The notes below the pieces were generated by a model. It searched no databases, was not told the DNA's origin, and saw only the letters and a program-made list of their open reading frames with translations. 64,000 bases of DNA from Ctena decussata (lineage: Eukaryota > Mollusca > Bivalvia > Lucinida > Lucinidae). The stretch is taken from contig OZ022499.1 of the NCBI GenBank assembly GCA_963989385.1, positions 101,540,786 to 101,604,785 of the forward strand, read 5' to 3'. How positions within the stretch are numbered: position 1 is the first letter of the stretch; the number at the start of each line of letters is the position of its first letter. The translations under genes were made by a program, and so were the position numbers. Below, piece after piece: positions 1-12,900 of this stretch.

Positions 1-886
1 CACTGAATTGACAACAAATATACTTCTCGGCTGAGACAAAAGTGATTTACAAAAGGAATTCGGACATACAATAATATTAGCTCTGAGTGAATTTCTCACT
101 CAGACAGGAAGACTTAAACTCTGCGCCCACCACAAAATTCTAAGTACTGTGAGATGATTACGAAGAAGACTATACCGAGAGAATAATATTACCTGTTAAG
201 CTACTACTGTCGTATCCACAAAGAATCAAGAATCTCACCAAGATGGTTCTAATTAGGGGTCACATATTTTTTTGTTGAGAAATAAGAAAATTTTGAATTA
301 TCTGGAACTCTGAAAATTTTACTGCACTTTACTGGGTGTTTGTTGATGATAAGCCAGTGGCGGATCCTGAGGGGGTTCGGGGGGTTCAAACGAACCCCCT
401 CTTCAGCCTAAATTATTTCATTTTCATGGGAAAATTCAGGAAAAATTGGTCAAATTGCACAAACCGAACCCCCTTTGAAGCTAATTTAAACCCCCTATCC
501 AAAATTCCTGTATCCGCCCCTGTAAGCTGTTCCAATAGTTCAGTTCAGTTCATAGCCATCTGGCCGTAGTATCTCACCAGTACATTTAGGTTCACACAGG
601 TATAGCACTTCTTAAGTAAACTTTTCTCACTCAGGTTTTTTGATATTGTGCGCTTGCTTTGTTCGGGTTGTTTTGAGCAGTTTTTTCAAATCTTTTGGTT
701 TCAAGTATATACTGCTCGAAAGTTGTGTTAATGGTATTTTCAAAAGCTTTTTCATGCTCTTCTCTATCGGTATATAAGAAAAGTCTGGCTGAGAATTCCA
801 TAATCCCTGTTTCCTGCTGAAGCTTCACTCTTGGTCTTTCTCTTGTATCCCAGTAGGTACAGTAAATAAAGTTTATTTCATTTCAG
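1..886. other. Upstream intron or flank of SPATA17, repeat-bearing
   Basis: No coding exon is recognised here. The stretch holds half of a foldback MITE (about 241-315, with ggttctaattaggggtcac and a degenerate right end ttatctggaactct) and a complete small TIR element (354-523). The missing first coding exon of SPATA17, about 25-30 codons, should lie before base 1 or hide here unrecognised. Confidence 0.5.
354..523 (+). mobile_element. Small MITE, CAGTGGCGGATCC-type ends
   Basis: The left end reads ccagtggcggatcctgaggg and the right end gtatccgcccctgtaag, an imperfect terminal inverted repeat. The inside contains paired ttcaaacgaacccc and aaccgaacccc tracts, so the whole can fold back. A second copy lies at 52612-52770 in the opposite orientation. 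No coding capacity; presumably mobilised by a transposase from elsewhere. The superfamily is not determined. Confidence 0.65.
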
Positions 887-976
887 TGATGCAGAAGCTG
901 AACGAGAGAGAGAATATGTCTCTGCGGTCAAAGTTCAGGCCTGGTTCAGAGGGACGAGAGTTCGATCCTACATGAA
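887..976 (+). CDS. SPATA17: SPATA17 exon with first IQ motif
   Basis: Acceptor tttcag at 881-886 and donor gtaagt after 976. The first base completes a codon from the missing upstream exon. The next 29 codons begin DAEAERERE and include AVKVQAWFRGTRVRSYM, a canonical IQ motif that aligns with AVKIQSWFRG in the human protein. The last two bases (AA) are completed by the next exon to Lys. Confidence 0.93.
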
Positions 977-3900
977 GTAAGTTCACTAAAAAAGAAGTCC
1001 TGCTAATGTGTATGGATAGACCTTCAAGGAGATTAATCTGACACAGTGCTCCAGATAAGAGAAAGTATTTGATGAAAATTGAAGGATAAATTTTTTCATT
1101 TCACATTGAAACCATATGTCATGTTGTGACCCCTTGTCTGAACCGTCTCGTGAAGACTGTTCAGATGAGGGGTCACAACATACGTTTTTACGCAGAATGA
1201 AAAAAAATTATCCATATTATCCCCAAATACTCCCTCTTATCTAGAGCTCCGAGACATTATGAAAATATTTGCCTCCCGTCTTATAAGAGGGTCTCAATGG
1301 GGTACCTCTGAAATCAGTAATCAGTAAAATTTCAGCCCAAAAATCAGTAATCAGTAAATTTCAAGGGCAAAAATCAGTAATCAGTAAATTTTTGGCGAAA
1401 TTAGTAAATTTACATACCGCAACTGTCCTCTATACCTTAAGCCAGTGATGCATATTTTTAAGACTACTGACTTAGTATCATAATATCCTTTTTATCCCAA
1501 GTTGTTGCTTGAACACATAGAAGGACAGTCAGTTTTTCTATGTATATATGATACAGAGGCAGTATTATATCCTAGAAATGCATGCAATATAACATGACAA
1601 ACATAATACTCTTTTTTTCCCAAGCTGTTGCTTGAACACATAGAAGGTCAGTTTTTCCATGCATATATGATACAGAGGCAGTATTATATTCTTGAAATGC
1701 GTGCAATATAACATGACAAATATTATACTCTTTTTATCCCAAGTTGTTGCTTGAACACATAGAAGGACAGTCAGTTTTTAGCTCGCCTGAACGAAAGTTC
1801 AGGAAGAGCTATTGTTGTCACCACGGCGTCGGCGTCCGCGTCAGCGTCCGCGTTCGCGTCCGCGTCAGTGTCGGCGTTCGAATTGGATGTTTTGGTTAAA
1901 GTTTGTTAAAGACCTATATCTCCTTAACCCATGGATGGATTCTTTTGATACTTGCACTGTAGCTAGATATTGGTCTAAGGTTTAACAGGGTACCACCCCC
2001 CACCCCACTTTGTGACCTTGATGTCAAGGTCATGGACTTAGAAAATTGGTGTTTTTTTTGGACTGGATGTTTTGGTTAAAGTTTTATAAAGCCCAATATC
2101 TCCTGAACCCATGGATGGATTCCTTTGATACTTGCACTAAAGTTAGATATTGGTCTAAAGTTTTCGAAGGTACTACCCCCACCCCCCTCTGTGACCTTGA
2201 TGTCAAGGTCATGGACTTAGAATATTGTCTTTTTATTGATTGGATGTTTTGGTTAAAGTTTTTTAAAGACACATATCTCCTGAACCCAGAGATGAATTCC
2301 TTTTATATTTGCACCGTAGTTAGATCTACAGAGTACTACCCCAACCCCGCTCAGTGATCTTGATGTCAAGGTCAGGGACTTAGGAAATTTTCGTCTTTTT
2401 TAAAGTTTTGTAATTGCATACTGATTCATAATGCTTTGCAGAGATATAGTTTATACTTGAACTGATGTAAGACTCTTTTTTGATTTTTTACAAAACACCT
2501 TATACTTACCCCACTAGGTGACCTTGAAGTCAAGGTCATCGACTTAGAATTTTGTTTTAAAGATTTTGGTTAAAGTTTTATATTTTATTTATGAAGACAT
2601 AATTTCACAGTGCCACGATGATGGACTCAGTTGATACTAAAACTTGGGCTGATGTTAGATAATGGTTTAGGGTTTTGATACATACTAGTGCCCCCCCCCC
2701 CCCCCCCAACCGTCAGTTTTTTTTACCTCAAGCTCATGGACTTTGAAATTTCATTTTATTTTTTTTAGTTTAATTTTATTTTAAGACTTATTTCTGAGAT
2801 AGCTTTTGTGTTTTAATTATGGACATGCTTGCATGAAGTTTTATGCATAGCAGTCCACATAGCCACCTCCCCCCCCCCCCCCCCCCCCCCTAACCGTCAG
2901 TTTTTTTACCTCAAGCTCATGGACTTTGAAATTTCATTTCATTTTTTTAGTTTAATTTTATTTTAAGACACTTATTTCTGAGATAGCTTTTGTGTTTTAA
3001 TTATGGACATGCTTGCATGAAGTTTTATGCATAGCAGTCCACATAGCCACCTCCCCCCCCCCACCCCCCACCCGTCATTTTTTTTTTACCTCAAGCTCAT
3101 GGACTTTGAAATTTCATTTCATTTTTTTTATTCTAATTTTATTTTAAGACTTATTTCGGAGATAGCTTTTGTTTATAAATGTGTTTTCATTATGGACATG
3201 CTTGCATGAAGTTTTATGCATAGCAGTCCACACCACCATAGCGGCTGAGTGATGGGCAAGCACCAATTCAGGCGAGCTATGCTGTCAGGCGACAGCTCTT
3301 GTTCTATGTATATATGATACAGAGGCAGTATTATATCCTAGAAATGCATGCAATATAACATGACAAACATAATACTCTTTTTTTCCCAAGCTGTTGCTTG
3401 AACACATAGAAGGTCAGTTTTTCCATGCATATATGATACAGAGGCAGTATTATATTCTTGAAATGCATGCAATATAACATGACAAATATTATACTCTTTT
3501 TATCCCAAGTTGTTGCTTGAACACATAGAAGGACAGTTTTTCTATGTATATATGATACAGAGGCAGTATTATATCCTAGAAATGCATGCAATATAACATG
3601 ACAAACATAATACTCTTTTTGTCCCAAGTTGTTGCTTGAACACATAGAAGGTCAGTTTTCCATGTATATATGATACAGAGGCAGTATTATATTCTTGAAA
3701 TGCATGCAATATAACATGACAAACATTATACTCTTTTTATCCCAAGTTGTTGCTTGAACACATAGAAGGACAGTTTTTCTATGTATATATGATACAGAGG
3801 CAGTATTATATCCTAAAAATGCATTCAATATAACATGACAAACATAAGACAGAGACTGCGCATCAGTTTCACAAAAATGGTAATGGCATGCAATGTAGCA

Positions 3901-6900
3901 ATCTATTAACTCTTGTAGGATAAGCAGGACTTAATCTTGATCTTTTGTCTCACAGATCTAAATAGAAGTCAGTCTAAATGAGTTCAAAAGTTACTTTACC
4001 CAATACTGGTGACAGACCTTATTAAAGCACTGACATTTTAGTCTTGTGATCAATCATTACGATTTTATTTTACTGAGTATCATAACTACATTACTGGTGT
4101 ATCATGACATAATTGCAAATACATCTTCCATGTACCCCTAGAATTACATCAGATTAACACCCCTATTTAATTTAGACCCCATCGTACCCCACTTTTATAC
4201 AGTCAAGCTGGAGTTTTCAGGGGGTGGGGGTGGGGGATAAATTATTTCTTCATTTTATGCATATTTGGAGTCCTTTAATTTTAAGTCTTGTGTTGAATGT
4301 GAATTCGTGTTGTCTTTTGACAACATCAAATCTATTTTAATGAAAAAAAATTAATCGTCATTGATACCATTAGATATAGTGGAAATACCAAGGAACAGAA
4401 GTAAATATTTTTGCATAGGGGTTGTTTACCTAATATGACCACTGACCACTCAGCATTTAAGTAAGGCATGCAGCATGACAAAATACATACATCATGTTTA
4501 CTAGTTTATGTAATTGGGGAAAATATTTATTACTAAAATTTGAAAACTGGAGGGTTACATTTAAAGAACTTTTTTCTTAGGCGAAATGGCTTGCGAAGTT
4601 CAGAGTTTATGGTTAAAGAGTTTCTTTTTGGTATTTCAGTGAGTACTGATGCCATTCTGATGAAACTTTATGTGCACATCGTAGTATTTAAGTAGACTAA
4701 TAACGATTTTCTCGCCGATTCCGGTAACCACTAACCGCGTGTGACGCCGCTAACCAGTATTTTTTTCAGTCAAATTTCGCTAATCAGTGTATGTTTCGGC
4801 CGATTCCGTTAATCACTAAGCATAGCCAACGCCGCTAACCGGTAAAATGTCCTCTAAAATTCCGCTAATCAGTAATTTTTTGGGCCAATATTCGCTAATC
4901 AGTAAACCCCATTGAGACCCTCTTATATGGGTCTTCTCTTAAAGGAGTAAAGGAAAAATTTCATCCTTATAAAAGTAGCCCCTTTTGAGAAGGGATTTAC
5001 CTATCACTGCTATCAGGATGGCATTTAAAATTGGTGACTCAGAATTCTGTAGGTGTGTCCTTATACCTTAAGACATACCTGTACATCCTTGAAGATAAAT
5101 AAAAATTTGGAAAGTAAATTCTTTTGGGCATTGTTTATATTTCAACTACTTTGATGTTTCTATGATAATGTCTGAAGAAGAAGGTATAGAAAAAGAAAAG
5201 AAAAATAGAAAAATAAAATTAACAAAAAAATGTCAGAAGCTGAGGACAAAAGTTTTTGTTGCATTAGCTATTAATGTATCAGTCACCTATGACAAAAGCA
5301 TCTTCAGACATCTGGTTGATCTTTATGACAAAAGCGTCTTCAGACATCTGGTTGATCTTTTTAGTAACATAGCAGTTGCATACATATTTGTTCATAGATG
5401 ATATCATTACAGCTCAGCACCTTCAGAAGCTTAGTATCTTTACTATAGATTGTTCTTGACAATTAAAGTTGATAAGATAAAATTACAACTTGCAGGTTTG
5501 CCACGGTCAGGAAAAATCATCTGGAAAATGAAATTGAGCCGCGACACGACAAAACCAACAATGTGGTTGTGCGCCCTGCACAGACTCAGATCAGCCTGGG
5601 CATCCGCCCAGTCTGGTCAGACTCTTCGCTTAGTGCTTAAAGGGTAGCTAAGGGACTGAGCTACCTCCATGCGGACAGCGAAGGCTCTGATCAGACTGGG
5701 CGGATGCCCAGGCTGATCCGAGTCTGCGCTGGGCGCACAACCACATTGTTGGTTTCCTCGCGTTGCGGCTCAAATTGTTTTCCAGGTCAGGGAAAAGACG
5801 GGGAATTTTGTTGTTGGTCTGTCAGGTCAGGGAAATTTGGCAAAGACTTGAAAAGTCAGGGAAATGTCAGGGAATTTGAAAACTAATCGCTATGGGTCTT
5901 TAGAAAGCATGCTTATTCTTTTCAAGTGGAAAGGATGTACTTTATAGAGATAATCCAGGTATATCTCCCTCCTCATTGGGGGCTACTTTTAAAGGGAAAA
6001 AATTACCCACAGAGGGAGCAAATTCTTTCCTTTAAGAGCACTATGTAGCCTGTACTTTTCAAATGATTCAGTTAGATTTAGTGAAAATAACTTTTGGATC
6101 GGTAAAAAGGGTATGGAAAACTGTAAAATGTTAGGGAAAAATTAGGGAATTTTGAAGTGGATGATAAATGGCAATCCTGACTTGTGATTGTTTCTCTTTT
6201 AGACATATGAATGACTCTGCAACAGAGGTACAGAGAAGATGGCGTGGCTTTTTAGGGAGAAAATTTTTCCGCTTATATGTCAAAGTAGGTATATGGCAAA
6301 AGTTACCAACCATATTTATTTGGTTATAAGAAAGGCTAGAATGACCACTAATATCTAAATCAGTCTTCTATAATTCTGCTAGAAGATGAAGTTTTTTCTC
6401 CAAAACAGTCCCAAAATTCTAGACCCATCTTAAGAGATGGGTGAAGATTTTAAGGATTGTTTTGGAACAGAAAAAAGGGAAGGGATAAATTGGGAGAAAA
6501 TATCTTTCTTATAATCAAATAAATACAATACTGTAAATATTTTTTTCAGAAATGTTTAATCTCATATCTCCAGATCAGGCTGTTCCTATCAATCAGTCAG
6601 GTTAATGTCTGCAGTTCAGGAAATGACCACTATAAGCTTTTAGCTTACTGTCAGACCCTGATACTTGAGATTATAAATTATACAATTCTGAATTGATTAA
6701 TAAAATATTGTTCAACCAATGTCTGCAGTTATAGCCAATGGTGCCCAGTTGTTAAAAATCAACAATGTCATTAGCTAACAAGACTTTAAATTTTGAAACA
6801 TATTGTACGATAGAACACTGCCATTTTTTGCAGAAAAAATGTGAAGAGCTTTTGCTCTTAATGCAGAGAGCTTTTTCACTGTAAAAGCTCCTCTCATTTT

Positions 6901-9900
6901 TCTGCAAAAAATATTAGCGCACTTGATTTTATATATACTGAAAGAGTTAACAATCGCGGATCCTTGACTAACAATTTCAATGAGCTATCAATGCTTTGAA
7001 CAACCGGCCTAGGTTTGTAAAGGCAGTTCCTAACTGTGAAACAGGACAAATAGAGATGACTGATTTCAAAGATGGAAGACCATTTACTCAATTACAGAAG
7101 CTGTTCCATTATCTATGCAATATAAGTTACAAATTTTCAATACCAGAGCCTGGTTTTTCTTAAAAGTTCTAATGATATCGATAATTTACAAGATGTCACC
7201 TTATTTTATATTGTATGCAAAAACACTGCCATTTTTGGGGGAAAAAAGTTATAAGGAGCTTTTGCAATTGCATTTTGAGTTTTACAATTCCATTTTGAAT
7301 TAAATTTTAGCAAGTGTTTTCCTACAAAGAAGAAATAAAAATATTTTGTGGTTGAATATTCAAGTCCCTTTACATGTATCTCAAGCTGTGTGTAACATGC
7401 TCATGTGCAAGTATCTGCTTTAAATTTTCTTTCAGAACTATGTACTAGTGATGAAGCTGAACTTTTATAATGCTTCGGCAACAAAAGTAAGACATTAACA
7501 GTATTTTACTCTCTTCTTCCCACCCACTCCTCACTAACAAAACTGACAAATATCATATTTACTTTCTATTGTTGATGTTAGCATGAAGGTACCTTCTTTG
7601 CAGAGTAGATATTGATCACAATCACCAATTTTAGTAATTTAAATTGTATAAGAAAGGCCTCAACTGAATTAATTTTCTTCAAATGGGTTGATTGTTTTGG
7701 CTTTTACAGCCTTTTCTGTCAGTATTTCACACTACATATATATCAGCTCATCTCTTGAAGAATGGAAGAAAGAAAAGAAAAATAATAAGACTCAATCTCC
7801 AAGACACACTGCTGCAAACAACAATATAAGTACTCAGAGAGCAGTAGGATGCCTTAATGCCAGAAGTAACATGGCAACTCAGACAAGAAAAACTCATGTG
7901 AGCTTTAGGTAAAAAACTGAGAGCAAACAAAGTTTTTTTCTAATCTTTAAATCTGTACTCCCTGCTCTGTACTCGTTTATACTTGAAGTACTTCACTACA
8001 TTTAAGAATCTAAGAAAGAATACATGAACTCTCCCAAAGGCCAATATGACTGTAGCAGAAATCAACATTTTTATGTTAATTTTCTTCCACATCGATAAAT
8101 CTTTGGAAATGAAAATCAGTCAAAATAGTGTTAATAAAATCTTCCAAGTTTTGCTGCTGCCAGTTGTAAGTGTTTTATGGTACTTATTTAGACCTCTAAT
8201 TTCTACTGTATTATTTATAGGTACAGAAGATCTGGCGAGGCTACTATGTTAGGAAATATGTGTTTAATTACTACAGTAGGAAGAGATATTTAGAGGCACT
8301 AGTAATCAAAAATGATATTATCAGGTAATATAATATTTTCTAATGTAATTAGAGGTATTTTGGTCAAGTGGTTAGAGCAATTTGGTTATGGTGCATAAGT
8401 TGTGGGTTTGCATCTAGGTTTGGCCTGCTGGCGCCAGGAACAGGAAAACTCTCTCTGTTAACTAAGATTTTTTCAAATCAGGGAAGGATAAGAGAGGAAA
8501 GGGCTCTGTCTTTCATATACTGTGTTCAAGATACACAAGCCACTAAACCCCACTGCCTCTAAACAGTTAGGTTATGGGAAGCCTTTACCCTTTTAATGTA
8601 ATTGAGACATTTAAGCCGTGACAAGACAAAACGGCATGTGTGCCCAGCCAAGACTCAGATCAGCCTGGGCATCCAGTACCACCCAGTGTGATTAGAGTCT
8701 TGGCTTGCACTCAAACAGTAGCTAAGGGTATAAGCTACCTTCATGCCTACAGCATGCAAGGCTGATCTGAGCCTTCTCTGGGTGCATTGGCCACGTTGTT
8801 GTGTTGTGGCTCTTTTTGTCATACCAGGAGATTTTACGTTAGACTTATTGTGAACACTGTAAATATTGTAGGAACATTCTGATCTGCATCAACATTGTTT
8901 GCTTACACAGGCTGTTAAAATATTTTGGGTAAATTTTGTAACATGTATGATGATGGATGGATGACTTGACATTTTTATGTCCTTTTCAACATTTTTTTCA
9001 GTTGTATCAAGATGAAGGGAGGCTGATTATGAATGACTCTGTTCATTGAACCACCATTAACGTTCAAACAGAATCTAAACAGGGGTCGCAACATATTTTT
9101 TTTATCCAACTTTCACAAAAATTAGAAGCAGCGGTAGTGTAGTGGATAACACCCTGGACTACCAATCCAGGGATCACATGATCGATCCCCAGCTTCTCCG
9201 GTCTTTCAGATGAGACTTTGAACCTAGGTCCCATCTCCTTATGACCTAGTTATTGGTGGGACATTAAACCCAAGTTTACCCACTCACTTAATTTAAATTA
9301 TCCTCCCTTAACATTACTCCATCATACCTAGAGAACTGCAGTGCTCCTTAGAAGACTGCTTCTTAGGAAAGAACAGTCTGATCATAGTTATCACTGTTAT
9401 CTTAGATATTTACATCCAAGTATTTTGAGAAATGTCTTTTCTGGTACCTAACAGGAGTGAACTAGCTGAATATTCTGAACAACAAACTCAAAACAGACGT
9501 CGACAGCAAGAAGCTGAAGATAGGAGAAAAAGTGAACAGATGGCGAGAAAATTCCATTACCTTATCAGTACAAATGTTATACCAGGGGTCTTCAATTCTC
9601 CTTTCTTACCGTAAGTACCAGTAGCTGTTAGTCTTGTGGTTGACAGATGGAAATTGGCAGTGTTCCAAAAACTGTTACATGGTTGACTTATCAAAAAGTA
9701 AAATTAACAAGTTGCAAACCAGCTACATTTCAGAGATAAAATCAATATGGGGAGGGGGCAGGGAGAACTTGAGCTTGATGATTCTGCCCAGTTGTCAGCA
9801 AAGTGTCGTTGGCAAAGGTTTTTCATTTTAGTACTCATAGTCTCATAAAATCAAGTTTGCTTATATTTTTTGCTGAGAAATTGTGAGGATCATATGCACC

Positions 9901-12900
9901 GCAAAAGCTGCACACACTCTTTTTTTTTTTTGCCAAAAAATGGCAGTGCTTTTGAAAAAAAAAAGTACGATTAAGTACATGACACGTGTCATGCAACCAT
10001 TTTTGTTCCAGGTAAATTAGACATGTTGCATGCGACAGATTTGTGTCATGAAGCATGTTTTTGGGGTGTTTACATAATGACACATATGTTTTGGGGTGTT
10101 TACACAGTAACACATGTTGCATGTAACATGTGTCACTATTTAAACGCACTTTAACAGTTTGTTAGCGAAAGCAATACTGTCTCATCAAATTTTATTCTGA
10201 GACGTCTCTATACTGTTCCAGGTACCCATCAGAGATGGAGTATCAACTGAAGACTGTAAAACCTTTAAAACATAAGAAAACAGCAGTGAAAGAGAACCCT
10301 TACGATCCCACCTGGCACAGTTATGGTCACGAACTTCCAAGACCACAACAGTTACCTCCCATACAAGATAAACCACAGGTATGTGGTAAATCATAAAGCT
10401 ACTTCATGAGCCTAAAGGACATCACTTGTGCTGATTATGAATTATGCAGCTTCTCAGTTTGCACAGTACAGTTGCATTTGACTTGAATGTCAAAAAAAAA
10501 TCTGCTGTGAAATATTTCAAACTGTTCACATTTAGAATCTGGACAAAATACTTAATGTTATTTTGGCTTTGACAACATAGTTATTTGTTACTGTGATAGA
10601 CTGTCGTAAAACAACAAGTTGATGTTGAGCATGGACAAAAACTGTGGTCTATTCCTGCCCAGTAGAAAGAGTAAGTGAATATGGCTGGGATGGGCAGTCA
10701 CATTAAAGTTAGTTTGCTTTGTTCTACTTTTAATGTACACACAGATGGCATGAAAACGCTTTCTTGTGTAGCTTTGTAAATTAGAAATATTTTCTAAGCA
10801 TGTTTATGCAAAGTACAAACCTCCAGACTGGCCTACAAACACGGACAGCCTAGTTGAGCCATGAACAGTTCAGATGTTAAAAGCTAGAAAGGCAGCAGAT
10901 TCATGACAAACATGCCCAAACACAGATTTTTATATCACCGCTGTATCATGGAAGTTCTGTTTTTATTGAGAAATAAATTATTCTCAAAACACCACTTTAT
11001 GTGGAGATCTGGTAGAACTGTTCATCTGTCTTGAAATCAGTGTGAAATTTCTGGATTGAAAAAACTCCGTAAATACTGTTAATATTTAAGCAACTCAACT
11101 GTTTCTGAACTCTTTTATCTCTGAATTTTTATTATAAGACTTCTTTTCCTACCAAGGACAGTTTCATTATATGGTGATTAAATAGTGCAGATCCTGATCA
11201 GAATTCTCCTAAGGAGCAGACTGATCAGGGACTGCACTGCTTGGCCAGACAGGCTTTCCAGATATTCAAGCTGGATATTCCTTGTAAGTAAAAAATTTTT
11301 TCTGAAAATCTAGCCAATATTGTAGGGTCCATTCCGAGAGCCAGCCGAGGTTCAACAACAGAGGTATAAGGCATTCCAGCCAACATTAAGAGTGGCCACG
11401 TCTTACACATCCCTGGAGGAGGCAAGAGAAAAAATGAAGGCTGAGGAATGGGTTACCAGACTCAATGATGATATGTAAGTACTGAAATACTGAGAGCTCC
11501 AGATGATGTGGGAATGGGATCATATTTTTTAGAAAATTTGAGCTGCGACATAAGAAAACCAACAAAGTGGCATGTGCACCCATCTAAGGCTCATATCAAC
11601 CTGGGCATCTGCCCAGTCTTAACAGAGTCTTCACTGTGCACTTAAATGGTAGCCAAGTTTTTAAGCTAGCTCCATGCAGACAGTGAAGACTTTGATCTGA
11701 CAGACTGGGCAGATGCCCAGGCTGATCTGAGTCTTCCCTGTCTGTCACTTCGTTGGTTTTCTTGTGGCTCATTTCATTTTGTCTCACTTGCAACATGGAG
11801 AAGAGAGACATAGCTGATACTTTTTTTCTGGAATTTTTGGGGTGGTTTTGTGACAATGTGGAGTCAGGCATCTGGAGCTGGTAATGCTAGGCAGTCCTTT
11901 TAACAGTGCATCTGTCCATCCATCCTACTAAAAAAAGCAGTAAGGTCTCTGGATTATCTAATATCACTCCTTCCCTTATAGGAAAAAAAATTGCTCATCA
12001 TAAGAGGAGCAAATTCTTTCCTTTAGGATAAATAGTCCTAGGAGGAGAAAACTCTTTCATTTAAGAGAAGCACCCTATGAATTGGAAGACAAAGATTTAT
12101 CTCTCTTGATAATGTTCCCTTAAGTCAAGCTTAGGTCACTGTTTCTGCAAAGGCAAGGATATCATGTTTTCAACCAGAAACCTATGCTGTTATATGTTTT
12201 CTATTTCTTACAGTTTTGTACCATTCACAAGAAGAGAACACAAGTATGATCCTTTGCTTCACACAACAGCCCAGTATGGACATCTTCCATATGGCACAAA
12301 ATTCTTCCGACATGAGACACTAGATAGACATGTCACTAACAAGGTAAAACACATTTTTTTCCATTCTTTTTCACATATGCTATAACTTGGAGAGTTGCAC
12401 TCATCTCCATAATGGCACTGACACTCCTCTGGGCAGGCTAATAGTTCACTTCATATTGTGTTTTATTTAAAATCTGATAATGATCTTTAGATTTGAGGCC
12501 TGTAAGGAATGTCACATGGGAGGAAAAAATTATGGTCCAGCTCAAACTCCAATCCAGGCCTCTCACATACTTTGTGAGCTTGCTGCCAATTGAGCTACCG
12601 AGCCATATGCTGGGCCATTGACATTTTCCCAGTGCTTTATCATATTCATGTCAAAATAAGCTCAGAACCATATCATAACTTAAATGACATATACTTCTTG
12701 ATGTCAATGGCTTTAAATGTGGACCCACAATAGCCACCAAACATCACAGGGTTGATCCTTAAAATTGCCTGGCTGCAGCAGGCATTAAACACCTCAAGCT
12801 GATGGTTGAATCTTACATGACATTGTGGAACTTACTTGAAAACTTTTGTCTCATTTAGTACGTCAGCATTATTTTGAGTTTCAGATATAAATATATAGAA

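Larger units (their letters stand above)
1286..4923. mobile_element. 3.6-kb TIR element, composite (holds a tandem array and a Helentron-like insertion)
   Basis: Exact inverted ends AGAGGGTCTCAATGGGGT at 1286-1303 and 4906-4923, each abutted by TATA, as expected of a TA target duplication. Both sub-ends carry short repeats: aatcagtaatcagtaa on the left, gctaatcagtaa and gctaaccggtaa on the right. Inside is a 119-123-bp tandem array (1494-1779 and 3304-3850) split by a second element (1780-3303). No transposase reading frame is visible, so it is non-autonomous. The whole sits in a SPATA17 intron. Confidence 0.65.

Noticed and set aside
3331..3645. 104-codon minus-strand frame
   Set aside because: It lies across the 119-bp tandem array and repeats its own peptide; no coding signal.
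9127..9200. Possible true tRNA gene
   Set aside because: The T arm is poor and a SINE body follows directly, so it is a SINE head.
10185..10394. Minus-strand 69-codon frame
   Set aside because: It is the antisense shadow of the SPATA17 exon at 10222-10378.
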